A stretch of 64,000 nucleotides of DNA. Origin: Pomphorhynchus laevis (lineage: Eukaryota; Acanthocephala; Palaeacanthocephala; Echinorhynchida; Pomphorhynchidae). This document shows positions 35,301 through 48,500 of the stretch, piece after piece. The stretch lies in NCBI GenBank assembly GCA_012934845.2, contig WNNJ02001453.1:186001-250000 (forward strand), given 5' to 3'. Numbering within the stretch: position 1 is the stretch's first letter; every line of letters begins with the position of its first letter. The notes below the pieces were generated by a model. The model had not been told where the DNA came from and made no database searches. It was given only the letters and a program-made list of their open reading frames with translations. The translations under genes were made by a program, and so were the position numbers.

Positions 35301-38300
35301 GTTTATAATTAAAACAAATTTTTTAAACTAAGATATTCAGGCACAGAGACGGCGGTTCCAGTGGCTGAAAGAGCCTCGTCAAACGTCACCTTCCATCCAT
35401 CATCCAACGTTGTGACGGATTGTTTTATATCTATCCTGGTCGCTTTTCTGTTCTTGAGAAGTGTAATTGCAGAGGATGAAGGTGATTCCGACTTAAAAGC
35501 ATCCTCGTCAACCGTATAAAAGCTAATTTCCTTGTCACCAGCCCTTTTAAATTTCGTTGTGTACAGTTGCTCGACAGTACACTCCCCCATATTCCTTCGC
35601 AACATTGACCTTTGAAAGAGAAGCGTTGTGTCCCGCGACACCATCAAAATCTTTGAATTCGGATCGTTGGCCTTAATCACGTTAATCGCTGAGATAGAAC
35701 TTGTACCCCCGCCGATAAAAATATAGTCTGCGTAGTTTTTGGTTTGCGACATCACCCTCGTCAAACTCAAAGAATGTGCGCCTGAATAGGCTGCATCCAA
35801 ATCATCATTGGTGTAATTTGTTTCGTTGGAGGTTGCCATAAGTGCGAACGTATCGGGCATTGCCTCTTCTGTGCTTAATGCTCCTATTTTCCTCTGTTCG
35901 TTGATAAGCCTGTCGCCTTGATTGTCAAAGGATATGTTATTAACCCGCTCCGGTTTTGACCGATCAAATGATGGGGATATAATCTCTGAGCCCTGTCCTG
36001 ACGTCCATCGGACCTTCGGGTCTTGGCTAGGCATCTGGCCAAACTAGTCTTCGTTTTCTGAAAGGCTCTTGAGAAGAGCTTTCGCATTGTTTCGCATCAA
36101 CGCCACAGATTTTCGCGGAAAAAGATCTCTAGCGGCATTTGAGTACGTGGTATTGCGGAGAGCGGCGAGATACCGCGCTATTCTGTGGATAAGTCGTTCT
36201 CCGTCTGCGTTCCACCCTCCGTATGTTTCAACAACGGCCGGTGTAAAAATATAGCCGTTTTCCTCCATTTTTTGTCCATATTTTCGTATCTTGACGAGAC
36301 TAGCGTAGTCTTCTGCAGCAAAGGAAGCTTCCTTATTTGAACGTGGCAGATACAAAGATTGCTGCGGGTTGGTGACAGCAAAATCAACTGCTTCTGGCGG
36401 ATCTCTGTGGAATAGAATGTCTCCTGGCCATTCTCTCAAATCTTTAACTAGATTGGTCACCTCGCGTTCAACGTGCATACCAGCTGACTCAGCTGCTTGA
36501 AAGACCGTGTCCCTTATTCCGTTGTGCCTTAAGCCAGGGTAACCGCCGAACTGACACGTTAGGGCATGAAATCCATGTACGTCTACATCTCTGAAGCATC
36601 GTCGGCATATGTACGGTTTCGCCGATATGGGCATTCCCAACCACAAGTGAATTAAAACTCGAAATTCCGTAGGTGACACGCTCAATGAGTTTATTTTGTT
36701 GGGAATAGCGTGGAACCAGGCGATCGCGTGTGGGAATCCTATGGATAAAAGATGGGCGGCATCAAACGTGCTTGACACCTCTATCAGTTTAGAGAGACGC
36801 TCCTTATCAATTGATGAGCTTAACCTAGCTTGGTTGGGAACACTGGCCGATGGGATGTCTGCATCAAATTTTAATTTAATAAAATTAAAATTAATTTTAC
36901 GATAATTTTATTTTTTAAATAAATTTTAAATAAATAGAATAATCCACAATGATAATATAAATAATTTTAGGATTTGTAAAGATTGCTTAATTTACCAATT
37001 ATCTGGTCCAAAATATTGTAAAATACTTGTTATACTTTGACATAAAATTAGGAATTTTATAAAAATTGTATAATTGTTTTAGAAGCATAATTTTGTAACA
37101 ATTATTTTATTTTAAAATAATTAGTAGCTATTTATTCTAAAATCTTTATACAAGTTGAAGCATTTACCTTTTTTCTAAAAGGTGTAGTGGAATGATGCTG
37201 CCGCTTTTCTAAACATTCTGGTTTGACGAAAGTTTGATCTGATGAACGAATTGAAGAAATTTTGCGCATTTTCTCTTTTTGCTGAAACATTTAAATTCAA
37301 ATTAGTACAATTTTTGCAATTTCGAAAAACGATTAATCGGGCTTTGAGATTTCAAATGAATTCTTTATACACAGATTTAAAAATTTAAATATTGAAGGTT
37401 GAGGCATAAATCTAAAAGTGAAATATTTTGTTACTTATATTTTTGGTATTTATTTTTAATTGAAACAAATAATTTTGGTAATGTTTTGGTGCCTGTGGAC
37501 TTTGTTTACCCGAAAATATAAGCTCTGCCGAAAATACTGAAGCTATGTATTATTGATACGACTATTTTTCTGCTAATTTTCAAGCTTATAATGAAGAAGT
37601 ATAAATCAACAAAATATCATATTAAAATCTTATAATTTCTAAAAAATATTATTTAGACTCTATTTAAACTCTTAAGCGGAAAATATTAATGGACAATAAA
37701 TAAAATACTTTGTATTAGAATAAGATACTAAATAATCAAATTTCACAGAAGAAATACGTCATTAACGCATATTTGGCCCAGCAGCTCAAACTAGGTCTAG
37801 AATAGGGGACAACCTGATAACATTGCAGTTCCTCATGATGATCTCTAATCCTTATACTGATAAATAGTATGTTATTTATTAGTCAATTCATAACAATTGA
37901 CTTTCAAATTTCATCAGAGAAAATACGTAATTAGCATGTGTTTGTCCCAGCTGCTAATTTTCAATCAGGTTTAATGGCTTTTTAAATAATTTTACAAAAA
38001 AAAAACAAATTATCATTAAAAATTTATTTAAACAGTTAAGCGAAAATTTTATTATGGATAGATAATAAACAATATGCTCAGTATTAGAATAAGGTACAGT
38101 AAATAATCAAATTTCATCAGATGAAATAAGTTATTATCATGTATTTGGACCAGCTGCTATGTTTGTTCGAAAAATAGGGTCGAAACCTGATAACATAGCA
38201 GTTCCTCCTGATGACATCTAATCCTTATTTCTGATATATCATCTGTTATTTATTAGTCAATTAATAAAAATTGACTTTTATTTAAAATTTAAATTTTAAA

Positions 38301-41300
38301 TTTAACTTGATATAAATATAAATTGTATAAAATCTTATATAATTATTTGTTATTTATCTTTATTTTTTATTTATGTATAGTATAACATACGTAGACACAG
38401 TTATTTGATCTTATTCTTATTCCTTGTAAATATTTCGTATTATTAAATTGAAAATACCTAGCAAATGATAATTGAATTCCTTTGTTCGACAGAACAAATT
38501 GTTTTACAGAACAACTGATTATTCTTGGTTAAAAAATATAAACCATTACAATAAAATATTCCTGATGATGACATATTTGTTCAGCCGAAATATTGAAAAT
38601 AAATTAAATTTTCATTTGCTGGGTATAGCCTTCCAATTTAATATAATTAAGAGAAACCAACATGTTTCCTTCCAATTCAAGAATATTGTATTATATATTT
38701 TCAATAAATTAAACATTATAATTTATATAATTAATTATACATGAATTTTATAATTTATATATAATCTTAAGAAGGGATTATATTCAATCTAGTCCTTTCA
38801 AAAAACATCCATCGTAAAATTAAAGATGACATCTCTGGTAATCACTTTTATTCGTAACAAATTTTAATCATTTACACTTTGAGTAGTCACTTACAATTAC
38901 AAGATGCAATGTCCGATATGTTCGAACACTCAATTTGCTATATGTTCAAAACAGTCGAAACTTTGAAATTTTTAGAACAAATACATAGATCATATCTTTT
39001 TAATTTGGTCATCAAACTTGACATTATTAAAGAATTTGTACAAAATTTAAACATATTTAGCAATCTGGAATTTGTAATCAAAGTGACAGACAAGTCCGAT
39101 GGGTTAGAATTTTTGGACACTAATATTTGTAATGATATATTAGAATATTATAAAGTGTCAATTTGTGAGTTTTATCGATTTTATCGTTAGATGTTATCAT
39201 GCAATAAAATCAATTAATCTATAATCAATCAAATGCTATTTTATTTTTCAGTAAATTCTATAGATTTTTCATTCGGATCAAATCAAATTCTAAATTACAA
39301 CAAATCAAATTCAAACTTATAAATTGTTATAATCACGACTGAATTCCTAAGAAGTAATCCGGAAGAGCGTCTTGACATGGATATATAAAGTTTGATATAG
39401 TTTGAGAAACGTTCGTAAGTTGCAGGCCAGAATTATCTGGCAATGCGTTCATACATTTCAATCACCATGTCACTTCTAGACGACCAATGAGTACCCGGAA
39501 ACACTCATCAGTAGAATGAAGTACTGATGACCGTTTCGGTTGTCTGTGTGACATTGTGAATAAAGGCATTTATTCACAATGTATATATAGAAAACGGCTG
39601 TAGCAATGATGCCGTTATGAGTCAGGGTGTATGGAATCTGATATCATGAAGGAAGGATTCTGGAGCTGGTTTTCAATGCGAAAGTCACCTTGTGTGACCT
39701 AGCAACTATTCATACATAAATAAGCATCCACCAAAGGATCACCAATCCCGATTTCAATCGATCGTCATGATCCTATACGAAACAATCTATAATAAGCATG
39801 CCAGAGAGCATCTCGGACAATGCAGTTTCTGGAGATCATGATGGAAGGTTTCATATACTGTGTGAAATCTGGTAATCCTGGATTCGTAGCCTAGCAGTCA
39901 AGAGCGCAAGCCAAGTACGAAGAGCGACAGCTCGAATCTCGGATGAGTCAAATTTCAAAAGGAGAATGGTTGGTAGTCAGCCTTCTGACGAGCACGGGGC
40001 TACCAACATGTGGCAAAAAGCGGGTGAAACGAAAACGGCGTGGCAATGGTGCTGTTAGTAGTCAGGGTGTATGGAATTGAATATCATGAAGGAAGGATTC
40101 TGCAGTTGCTTTTCAATGCGAAAAGCAACCTTGTGTGACCTAGCAACTATTCAATAGATAAATAAGCATCCATCAAAGGATCAACAATCCCGATTTCAAT
40201 CGATCTTCATGATCCCATATGAAACTATATATATTGTAAGTATAAATTAAAATCAATTTATAAGCTATTTCCGGTTTGATAAAAAAGTTTGATATCTAAT
40301 AAACATACAATTTTTGAAGAAGCCTTAAGGCGAAACTTAAATTGAAGAATTAATCTTTGTTTTTTGTTGGTAGAGACCAATAATCATATTTAGTATATAT
40401 AAATATATATAAATTGGGAGTGTGAAAAATCGCTTGAAACTGTGGTTCAGTAGTCAAAACTGGCTGCGATTGATTTTATATCCATATGTGCTGCTAAATA
40501 ACTGGACTTCAATATTCAACTCCATCAGTATGATGTATCACTCCAAGACGCTCCTAACCACCCAGCAGTCATCGTCAGTCGGATGAAGTGGTTAGGGTGC
40601 GTTTTTACTGCTTTTGTGATAACTGTAAAGACACCGGCAATTTCTCACGATGCTAGACGTAACTCAGGCGCATAAAGCTTTTTTACTGGCTTGTTGCGTG
40701 TGTGGACCTTCTAATTATTCTTTTTATGCACAAATGCGTATCCGTTGATCTCGAGGGCACTGAATCTCTCACAGGATTCCGAAAGGAATACGGTTTTATA
40801 AATTGATAGTGCGAAAAATCGCTTGTAACTGTGGTCCAGGAGCCTAAACTGACAACTATTGATTTAAAATCCATATGTGCTGCTAAATAACTGGACTTTT
40901 TAATTTCAAAACTAGGGTGAGACAAGATTTGTTTTATTTACGTTTCGGCTTAGTTCGCCTTTTTCAAAATCTAGAAGACAAAGTAAAATACAGCACAAAT
41001 GTACGAAATAAAAATTTCAGGTCAAATCTTTCCATTGAAAAAAGTGTTCTTCATTTAGCATGTTGCTCCTATCCGTCATTAACCGCCCAATTTCTCTCAT
41101 TTCCTTTTCCCGCCTTTAATGGACATTGTTATTGTCTTTCGATAATATTGTATATTTAAAACATTCATTTCCATGTAGCAGTGCATGTTTTACTGCGGCA
41201 TCTTGAGTGATACGTTTGTGCAATATACCAGCTCTCCTATTATTTAGTCTTACTGAAAGGCATCTCAAACTTTCACAAACATACTGTGCATTGCAAACAA

Positions 41301-42477
41301 AGCATTCTGCTATATAAACTACCCCTTTATCTTTGCAAGTACATGAATATTTTAATTTGTATTTAAGATTGGTCTGTTGACTTATGTATTCATGACATGT
41401 ATTCATAACTGGACAAGTTTTACATCTTGGTCGTTTACAGGGTGTACATGTATTTGCTAGTGTGTTATTCGATTCTCTACCTTTTAATTTAGAGCGTACA
41501 ATTTAGGTTTTTATTTTGCTAAAACTTTTAAAATAAATAGTTGGTATAAGTTCTATCACGTTTATTCTATCGTAGGCTCTTTTGAACTCTCTCTGAAGAA
41601 ATTTTAAAGCTGGATGATACTCTAGCACAACTTAAGCTTTATTCTTCGCATTATTTTGATTGTTAGTAATAAGTTTAGCATCAAAACATCTTCTGGCATT
41701 TTGAATTTGCTTATAGATAATTAATTTGTTGTAGCCTCTGCTTAGATGTGATTTAGTCTAATTCGATAAATGCTCCTCTTTGGAACAAATTTTGTAGCAA
41801 ATCTTTTATATACGCAAGGCTTCGTTGCATGTCATATTTTTCTTCGTTTTTAAGGGATGGCAGCTTAAACTATGCAAAAAACATATTGTTTGATGATGAC
41901 TTTCTGTGTATCATTATATAATATTTTCCTTTATTATCTTTACATATTTCTACATCCAAGAAAGGAAGGGGGACACATTTATTAACTGTGAAAGTCAATT
42001 GACCGTCATTAAGATGTGCAATAAACATTTCTAGGTCATGATCTGACTCATTTCATATCATAAATATATCATCAATGTAACGCCACCAGTATAAGGGGCG
42101 TTTATTTGCAGATTCTAGCTTCTCTTGCTCGAAAAAATCCATGTATTTGATGGCGTACACTGGTGCCATGGGTGTGACCATTGCCGTACCGTGGATCTGC
42201 TTGAAGTATCTATCTCCGAATTAAGAACGTCATTTTCAAGAATTATTTTCACAGGTTCAAATTTTTAAAAATTTAAAAAGAATGTGTAAATGTATTCAAG
42301 GAAATCGTAGGCGGTGGTTTAACCCTAATATATATATATATATATATATATATAAGGGTTAAACCACCGCCTACGATTTCCTTGAATACATTTACACATT
42401 CTTTTTAAATTTTTAAAAATTTGAACCTGTGAAAATAATTCTTGAAAATGACGTTCTTAATTCGGAGATAGATAACC

Positions 42478-42540
<63 letters not shown>

Positions 42541-45500
42541 GTTAAACCACCGCTTAGGATTTCCTTGAATACATTTACACATTCTTTTTGAATTTTTAAA
42601 AATTTAAATCTGTGAAAATAATTCTTGAAAATAATTATATATATAGTTGTTATACCTGCCCTGCAACACCAAATGGTGTCCTCGTAAATAAATCATTGTT
42701 TTCCTCACAAGGAGGCATAAACACCATGCAGCATTCTATATATCCTCATCAGACCAAGAATAGAACTGAATTATTCTCGCAATATTCAAAGTCGCTACGT
42801 ATGCCCAGTCATCCTATGTTTGACAACAAACTTCAACAACGGTATACGAGTTTCGCTCTAACGGAGCTCATCAGTACTGTGACTTTAATAATCATTCATA
42901 GGCACCTTATACACGCTTAAATAGTGTTTAAAGCTCGACAACCAGAACTACCCTTTATCTGAATCATCGGAGCGATGATTCAAATTAAGGGTAGTTCTGT
43001 TTTTTAAGATAATACCCAATTTATGGGGAATTATCTCAATCTATGGGGTGATTAAATGCTATTTTTTAATTTGCGATGTCTTATGCTAAGAATATGACGA
43101 AGATAATGCCTATGCCTGATGCGGACATATTTTTAATTGAAATATTATTATCTTTATCTCTCTCATTGTACTTTTGACATTTTTTGAAAATACATTATTT
43201 CTACATTATTTAGAAATTGCTATCTCAAATTTTAATATTTTAAGACCGCATTCTTTTAAAAGAAAGATCAAGCATTCCAAAGAATGTTTATTCGCAAATA
43301 CTCATAAATTTTGTTACTATGACTGGGTAAGTAAAAAATAAGCTTTCGACTCATATAAAATATAATAGACCTAAAATAATTTAAATTCAATCTTAGACAA
43401 ATTGCATGTCTTCATTTGCGAACTTAAAAAATCATTACTTGGTGTAAACTAATACATGAAAGCATTCTACTTCCGTAAATTTGACTTTGTTATAGTTTCA
43501 TTTAAAGCAGCTTAATGAAAATATTATTTGTCTGTAACGACAATTCGTTTAATTTGACTAAAATTGAATGCATCAAGAAAATCGTATTGTTGCATATTTT
43601 GGCTGGCACAAAGTAAACTAATGTTTAATTATGCATCAAATTTAAATAAAGCTGATCGCGCAACAAGAGCAAATCAGATCAGTTTGCCGAGTCAACGTAT
43701 TTTAATGAATGACGTATTTTATATGATAAACGTATTTTATGTGATCAACGTATTTTATGTGATCAACGTATTTTATGTGATAAACGTATTTTATGTGATC
43801 AATGTATTTTATGTGAATTGAAAAATGTACCCTTAATCTTAAAATGTTATATAATCAAACTTTTTTACATTAAGATATTTTATAACATTATTTGTTATAT
43901 ATTATTTTAGAATAAAATAATAGCAAGTTTCAGCCTTAATTCCTCGACCTAATATATCAGCGGTCCAAATATATGCTAATGATGTATTTCCTATGATACA
44001 ATGCAGTTATCTAGAGCAATATCTTAGATTATATTATTTATATCAACACTTTAAATTCATATTATTTAAATCCATAAAAATCTGTTATTGAAGATTTATG
44101 ACCCGCAAAATAGTATACCAAGTATTAGAAAAAGATTGGAGGTCATCATGAGGATCTGCTATGTTATCAGGTTTCAGGCTTAATTATTCGACCCAACCTA
44201 ACAGCAAGCCAAATATATCCTAAAAATGCATTCCCTCTGATGTAATGTGGTTATTTAGAGTAATATTCAATTCTAACACGGAGTATATTATTTTCAATCT
44301 TCAATCCATACAAATTTTCTCGAAGTTTTAAGAACTAATTAAAAGTATACAAATTATTAGAATATGATTGGAGGTCATCATGATGATATACTATGTTATA
44401 AGGTTTCCGTCTTAAATCTCCGACTAAACATATCAGCGGGCTAAATATATGCCACTGATCCATTTCCTTTGACGTATTGTGTTTATTTAGAGCAATATCT
44501 TATTCTTAATAAATATATTATTTACTATCCATTCATAACAACCTTCAACTCAAGGTTTTATAAACCTATTAAAAGTATACCGAGTATTAAATAAAGATTG
44601 TAGGTCATCATGAGGAATCTGATATGTTATCAGGTTTAGGCCTCAATTATTGGACACAACCTAACAGCAAGCCAAATACAGTAATATCCAATTCTAACAC
44701 GGAGTATAGTATTTAAATCCATTCATTAAAATTTCTACTTAGAAGTTTAATAATTTGTTGGCAACTTTTTGTAGTGACAACTGAAGCTACATATTTAAAA
44801 GTGGAAATATCTTAATCTTTAAAATAATTTGTGTAACTAAGTATTTTTATAAATTGATTAATAAAAGATTGGATAAATATTTAGCAGTAAATGTATCCAT
44901 TTTAAATTATTATTAGCATCTTAGTTGCCTGTTAATTAATAAAGCTGTCTTTCTTATTGCGAGCCATCCCCGTGAATACAAAAAGAACATAAAGTACTGC
45001 TAAGTACAGTCGAAATATCAAATAAATAAAGTTCTTTTTGTATTCTCGGGGATGGTTCGCAATAAAAAAAAGTTACTTTTGACCCGAAAGCAATTCTCAA
45101 CGATATAATAAAGCTATATTAATTCATTAGTATATAGTAGCTAGTATTCATTAGCTGTAGTTTGTTACCTGAAATTATAACTAAAATTTCAGTGCGTCCC
45201 ATATTTACATAAATAAAAGTATTTACATGCACTCCATCATGTATAGAAAATGTGAAGTCGGTTGGGAGTGTTGTCGCTATACATTTGCTATTTGTACGTT
45301 TTCTTTACACCAAAACGAGATTTCTTAATTCACGACTGCAAGTTGGATTGCGTTTATGATCGTTTAGACATTAGACTTTTAAGGAAAAAAGCCCAAGAAT
45401 GTTAAATAGTACAGTAATTTGTTCTGTATAAATTGTTTTTAATTTTATCTAATATTATTACCCTGATTATTTAGATAAAATGAAGTCAGTCATTTTATGA

Positions 45501-48500
45501 CTGACTATATGTATAGTACGTTTGCACTATACATACATAACATACCTCGGATATACATTTTAATACTGAATGAATTACTCGATCAGAAAGCCAACTCTAA
45601 TAGGAAGAATACACGAGTATCGCAGAACACTGTATCATCGTGTAAAATAAGTGAAATAACGTGGTTAGATTGATTTATCGTAATTACATAAAAGATTTAT
45701 GTTTGCTAATAAAAATGGTTTAACAAAAGTGTGAGTTACCTTATCTCCAACTGTATTTGAATGCTTTATTCTGCTAATATGAATTTTATCAATTGAATCA
45801 GCAAAGGGGATATTACTGATTCTATTTCCGTACTTATAAAGCTAAAATACGAGGACGAATAAACAAGTAAAGTTTAAATTATTAAGTAATTGTGGATGTC
45901 GAAATTTTATTTTAAACTGATTATGCGATTTATAATAATCAACTAAGTTGAATGACTTAAGCAGCGTTATATATATCGCTATCTTCAATGTTAATCTTCA
46001 CTGATTTTATAATGACAACGATTTAAAGAATGAAATTCAGCTAGCTACCGTCAAATAGCAAATGCTGGGTCATAGATTTGCAATTATACAAATGGTATCA
46101 TCATTAGAAGTATTAAGATATTAAGATACCTTGTGATGACATTTGCCAGTGCTTGTGCTGATGATCCAATTTGGTAAAGCTATTGTAGTGCTAATTCAGC
46201 ACTCTAGATGATGTTACTAGAGATTTTCTAGTGCATCGTGCACTTGATTCATTCGTTGATTGCCGTCTGCTGTCCTCCTCAGCATCCAGCAGTGGAGATA
46301 ACTGGCACTGATGAGTCATAGTGATGACGAACCGGCATTCGTCATTCTTTCACGTCGGGCTTATATGACTAATAAAAATTCACGCGGAATGGTATCATCA
46401 TTTGAGATTACAAGTAAGCCGATATTAAGATACTTTGTGCTGGCATTTGCCAGTGCTTGTGCTGATGATCCAATTTGGTAAAGCTATTGTAGTGCTAATT
46501 CAGCACTCTGGATGATGTTACACTAAAAAACTTACAACAAATTACTACTTACAATTCTGAAGTTATGGAAAGCAATTTGTCTTCTATTTACAACGAAAAA
46601 CCTTCCAATCTAAGCTAAACAAGATAAATGTCGGTCTTAATCATCACAGCCCCTAGGTAAGTGATGTTTCTGTTCCTTCTGATAATGAAGAATTACTTCC
46701 ATCAATCCCCAAACTTGTTAATCTGGGGATTATCAAAATAATAAAGCCTTTAGAGAGGCACATGTTATACAACACTTTCCTCAAAGAATTTGTCTCTAAA
46801 ATGAACAACCGAATAATTTTCAACACTGTCTGATATAACAACAATGGTATTAAGATATCGTTTTCATCCCAGGATCTCCTGGACAGCTATGAGAGTTTTT
46901 TCAACGCGAACTTCAAAGATTTGGGCATATTCGAGTGTAAACCCATCCAAGCATCCTTGAAAATAGTTAATCTTCCGACACACTTGGATGATGGGGATAT
47001 TGAGATACTAAAAAAACTTATAAAATTACTAACTTCCGCCCCCTGATTGGGAAAAACGGCTTCCCGTTAACAATTAGCTTTTGTTCAGCGGCGATGGAAC
47101 AGGCTGAGTTTGTGGAAAAGACGACATGTAATCCCTTCATGGGCTTTAACCTAAAATTCAAAATTGTCGGCAGTGAGGAGTACACTTATCCTCACTGTAG
47201 TCAATGCCATAAGTGGGGGCACTGGGCTTCCAGCTGCTCCGTACCGAATACATGTGGGGTGTGTAGATCATCTTTTTGTCCGGCTGCAGCGACCGGAAGC
47301 AAATGTACGCCCCCATCCTGCTCCAACTGTGGGGAGAGTCACCAAGCCTGAAGTAGAAGATGTGTCTTCTTTAATAAGTACAGTAGTTTGTTTCAATCTT
47401 CTGCTGCGAAGAAACCCGGGTCTTATTCTGGTGCCGCGACATCGGCTCCCCTGAATGCCAGTAGAGGTATGTCTGACCAAGAACTACTTCATGCTATGGA
47501 CCTCAGATCGGCTGAGTCCAGAAAACAAACAGAGGAGTTGGTGAAATCTTTACTTTCTGCTCTACTAACGTCGCCGACAGTGCCAGCAAACTCGGTGATT
47601 CCTCCTTCGTCAGAAATTCCAGCTTCGAAAAAGAAAGGGCTTCGGCTCATGCCGTTCCCCCCTTAAAGATCGGCAAAATGCTTAAGGGCAAAATTAAAAG
47701 CGCCTCAAAGGGAAATGACGATAATGCCCAGGGGCAAGTACCCACTCTGGGCAGCGCTAGTGGTGGTGGGGGCAACCTTTCAACCTCTAGCTCTGTCTAG
47801 GGTGAGGCAATGCCCTTCCAGCTAAACTAACACAATGCAAAGCAATCAAGAGTCTTTTTCACTGAATATCCTTCAGTGGAATTAGGGAGGTGCTTCTGCC
47901 TTTAGCCGTTTATCTGGTAGAGATGCAGATGTTACAGTCCTTCAGGAGACGCGGTCTATCCGTATCCACCAGGACATTACTCGATTTATCCCTTAAAAAG
48001 GGATAAAGTTTTAGAGGAATCACTAGCCCTGCATAACTATGGTGTTACGCTTTCTCCCCACTCAATCCCGCCTTAGGGTTACTTCATGAGCTGGGATTTA
48101 TTCGTTGCGGATAAGCTTAACACCTGGGGCCCACTTCCGGGGAGTTTCAAAACGTCGCTCCACTCTCTTCTCGGATTTGTCAGCTTTTGACAGCCGATCA
48201 AAGGAAATGAATTGGCCGTCATAATGCTGTTAGCCTCACCATCCGATGTAGCCGGCATCAACTTCAGTCGCAGAATAATTTTACCTAAGCGAAATAAGGC
48301 TTAGTGTCCTAAAGACTTGTGACTTATTTCGATTCAAAACTCCCTCATCTCCACCTACGAAAAAGCGCTGGCGCGTAGAATTTGCGTCCATTTAAGTAGG
48401 TGTAACTTGATCCCACCGAGTTTTCATGGGTTTGTCGAAGGTCGCACGGTTCATTCAGCAATTGGTGAAGTGCAACAGTTTTGTCAAGATACCAGTCATC

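Noticed and set aside
35309-36034. AIF-like frame as an exon of the nine-exon gene
   Set aside because: Exons 8 and 9 already join in phase 0, and the AIF frame has no matching acceptor and ends in its own stop.
38472-38744. 90-codon open frame
   Set aside because: It runs across a hammerhead-like PLE end and AT-rich DNA; composition is not coding.
42330-42350. Telomeric repeat at the PLE junction
   Set aside because: Only a single CCCTAA-like unit is present on each side, which chance can give; mentioned only as a detail of the palindrome.
43564-43821. 85-codon protein with INVFYV repeats
   Set aside because: It is the translation of an 18-bp minisatellite; other frames are similarly repetitive.
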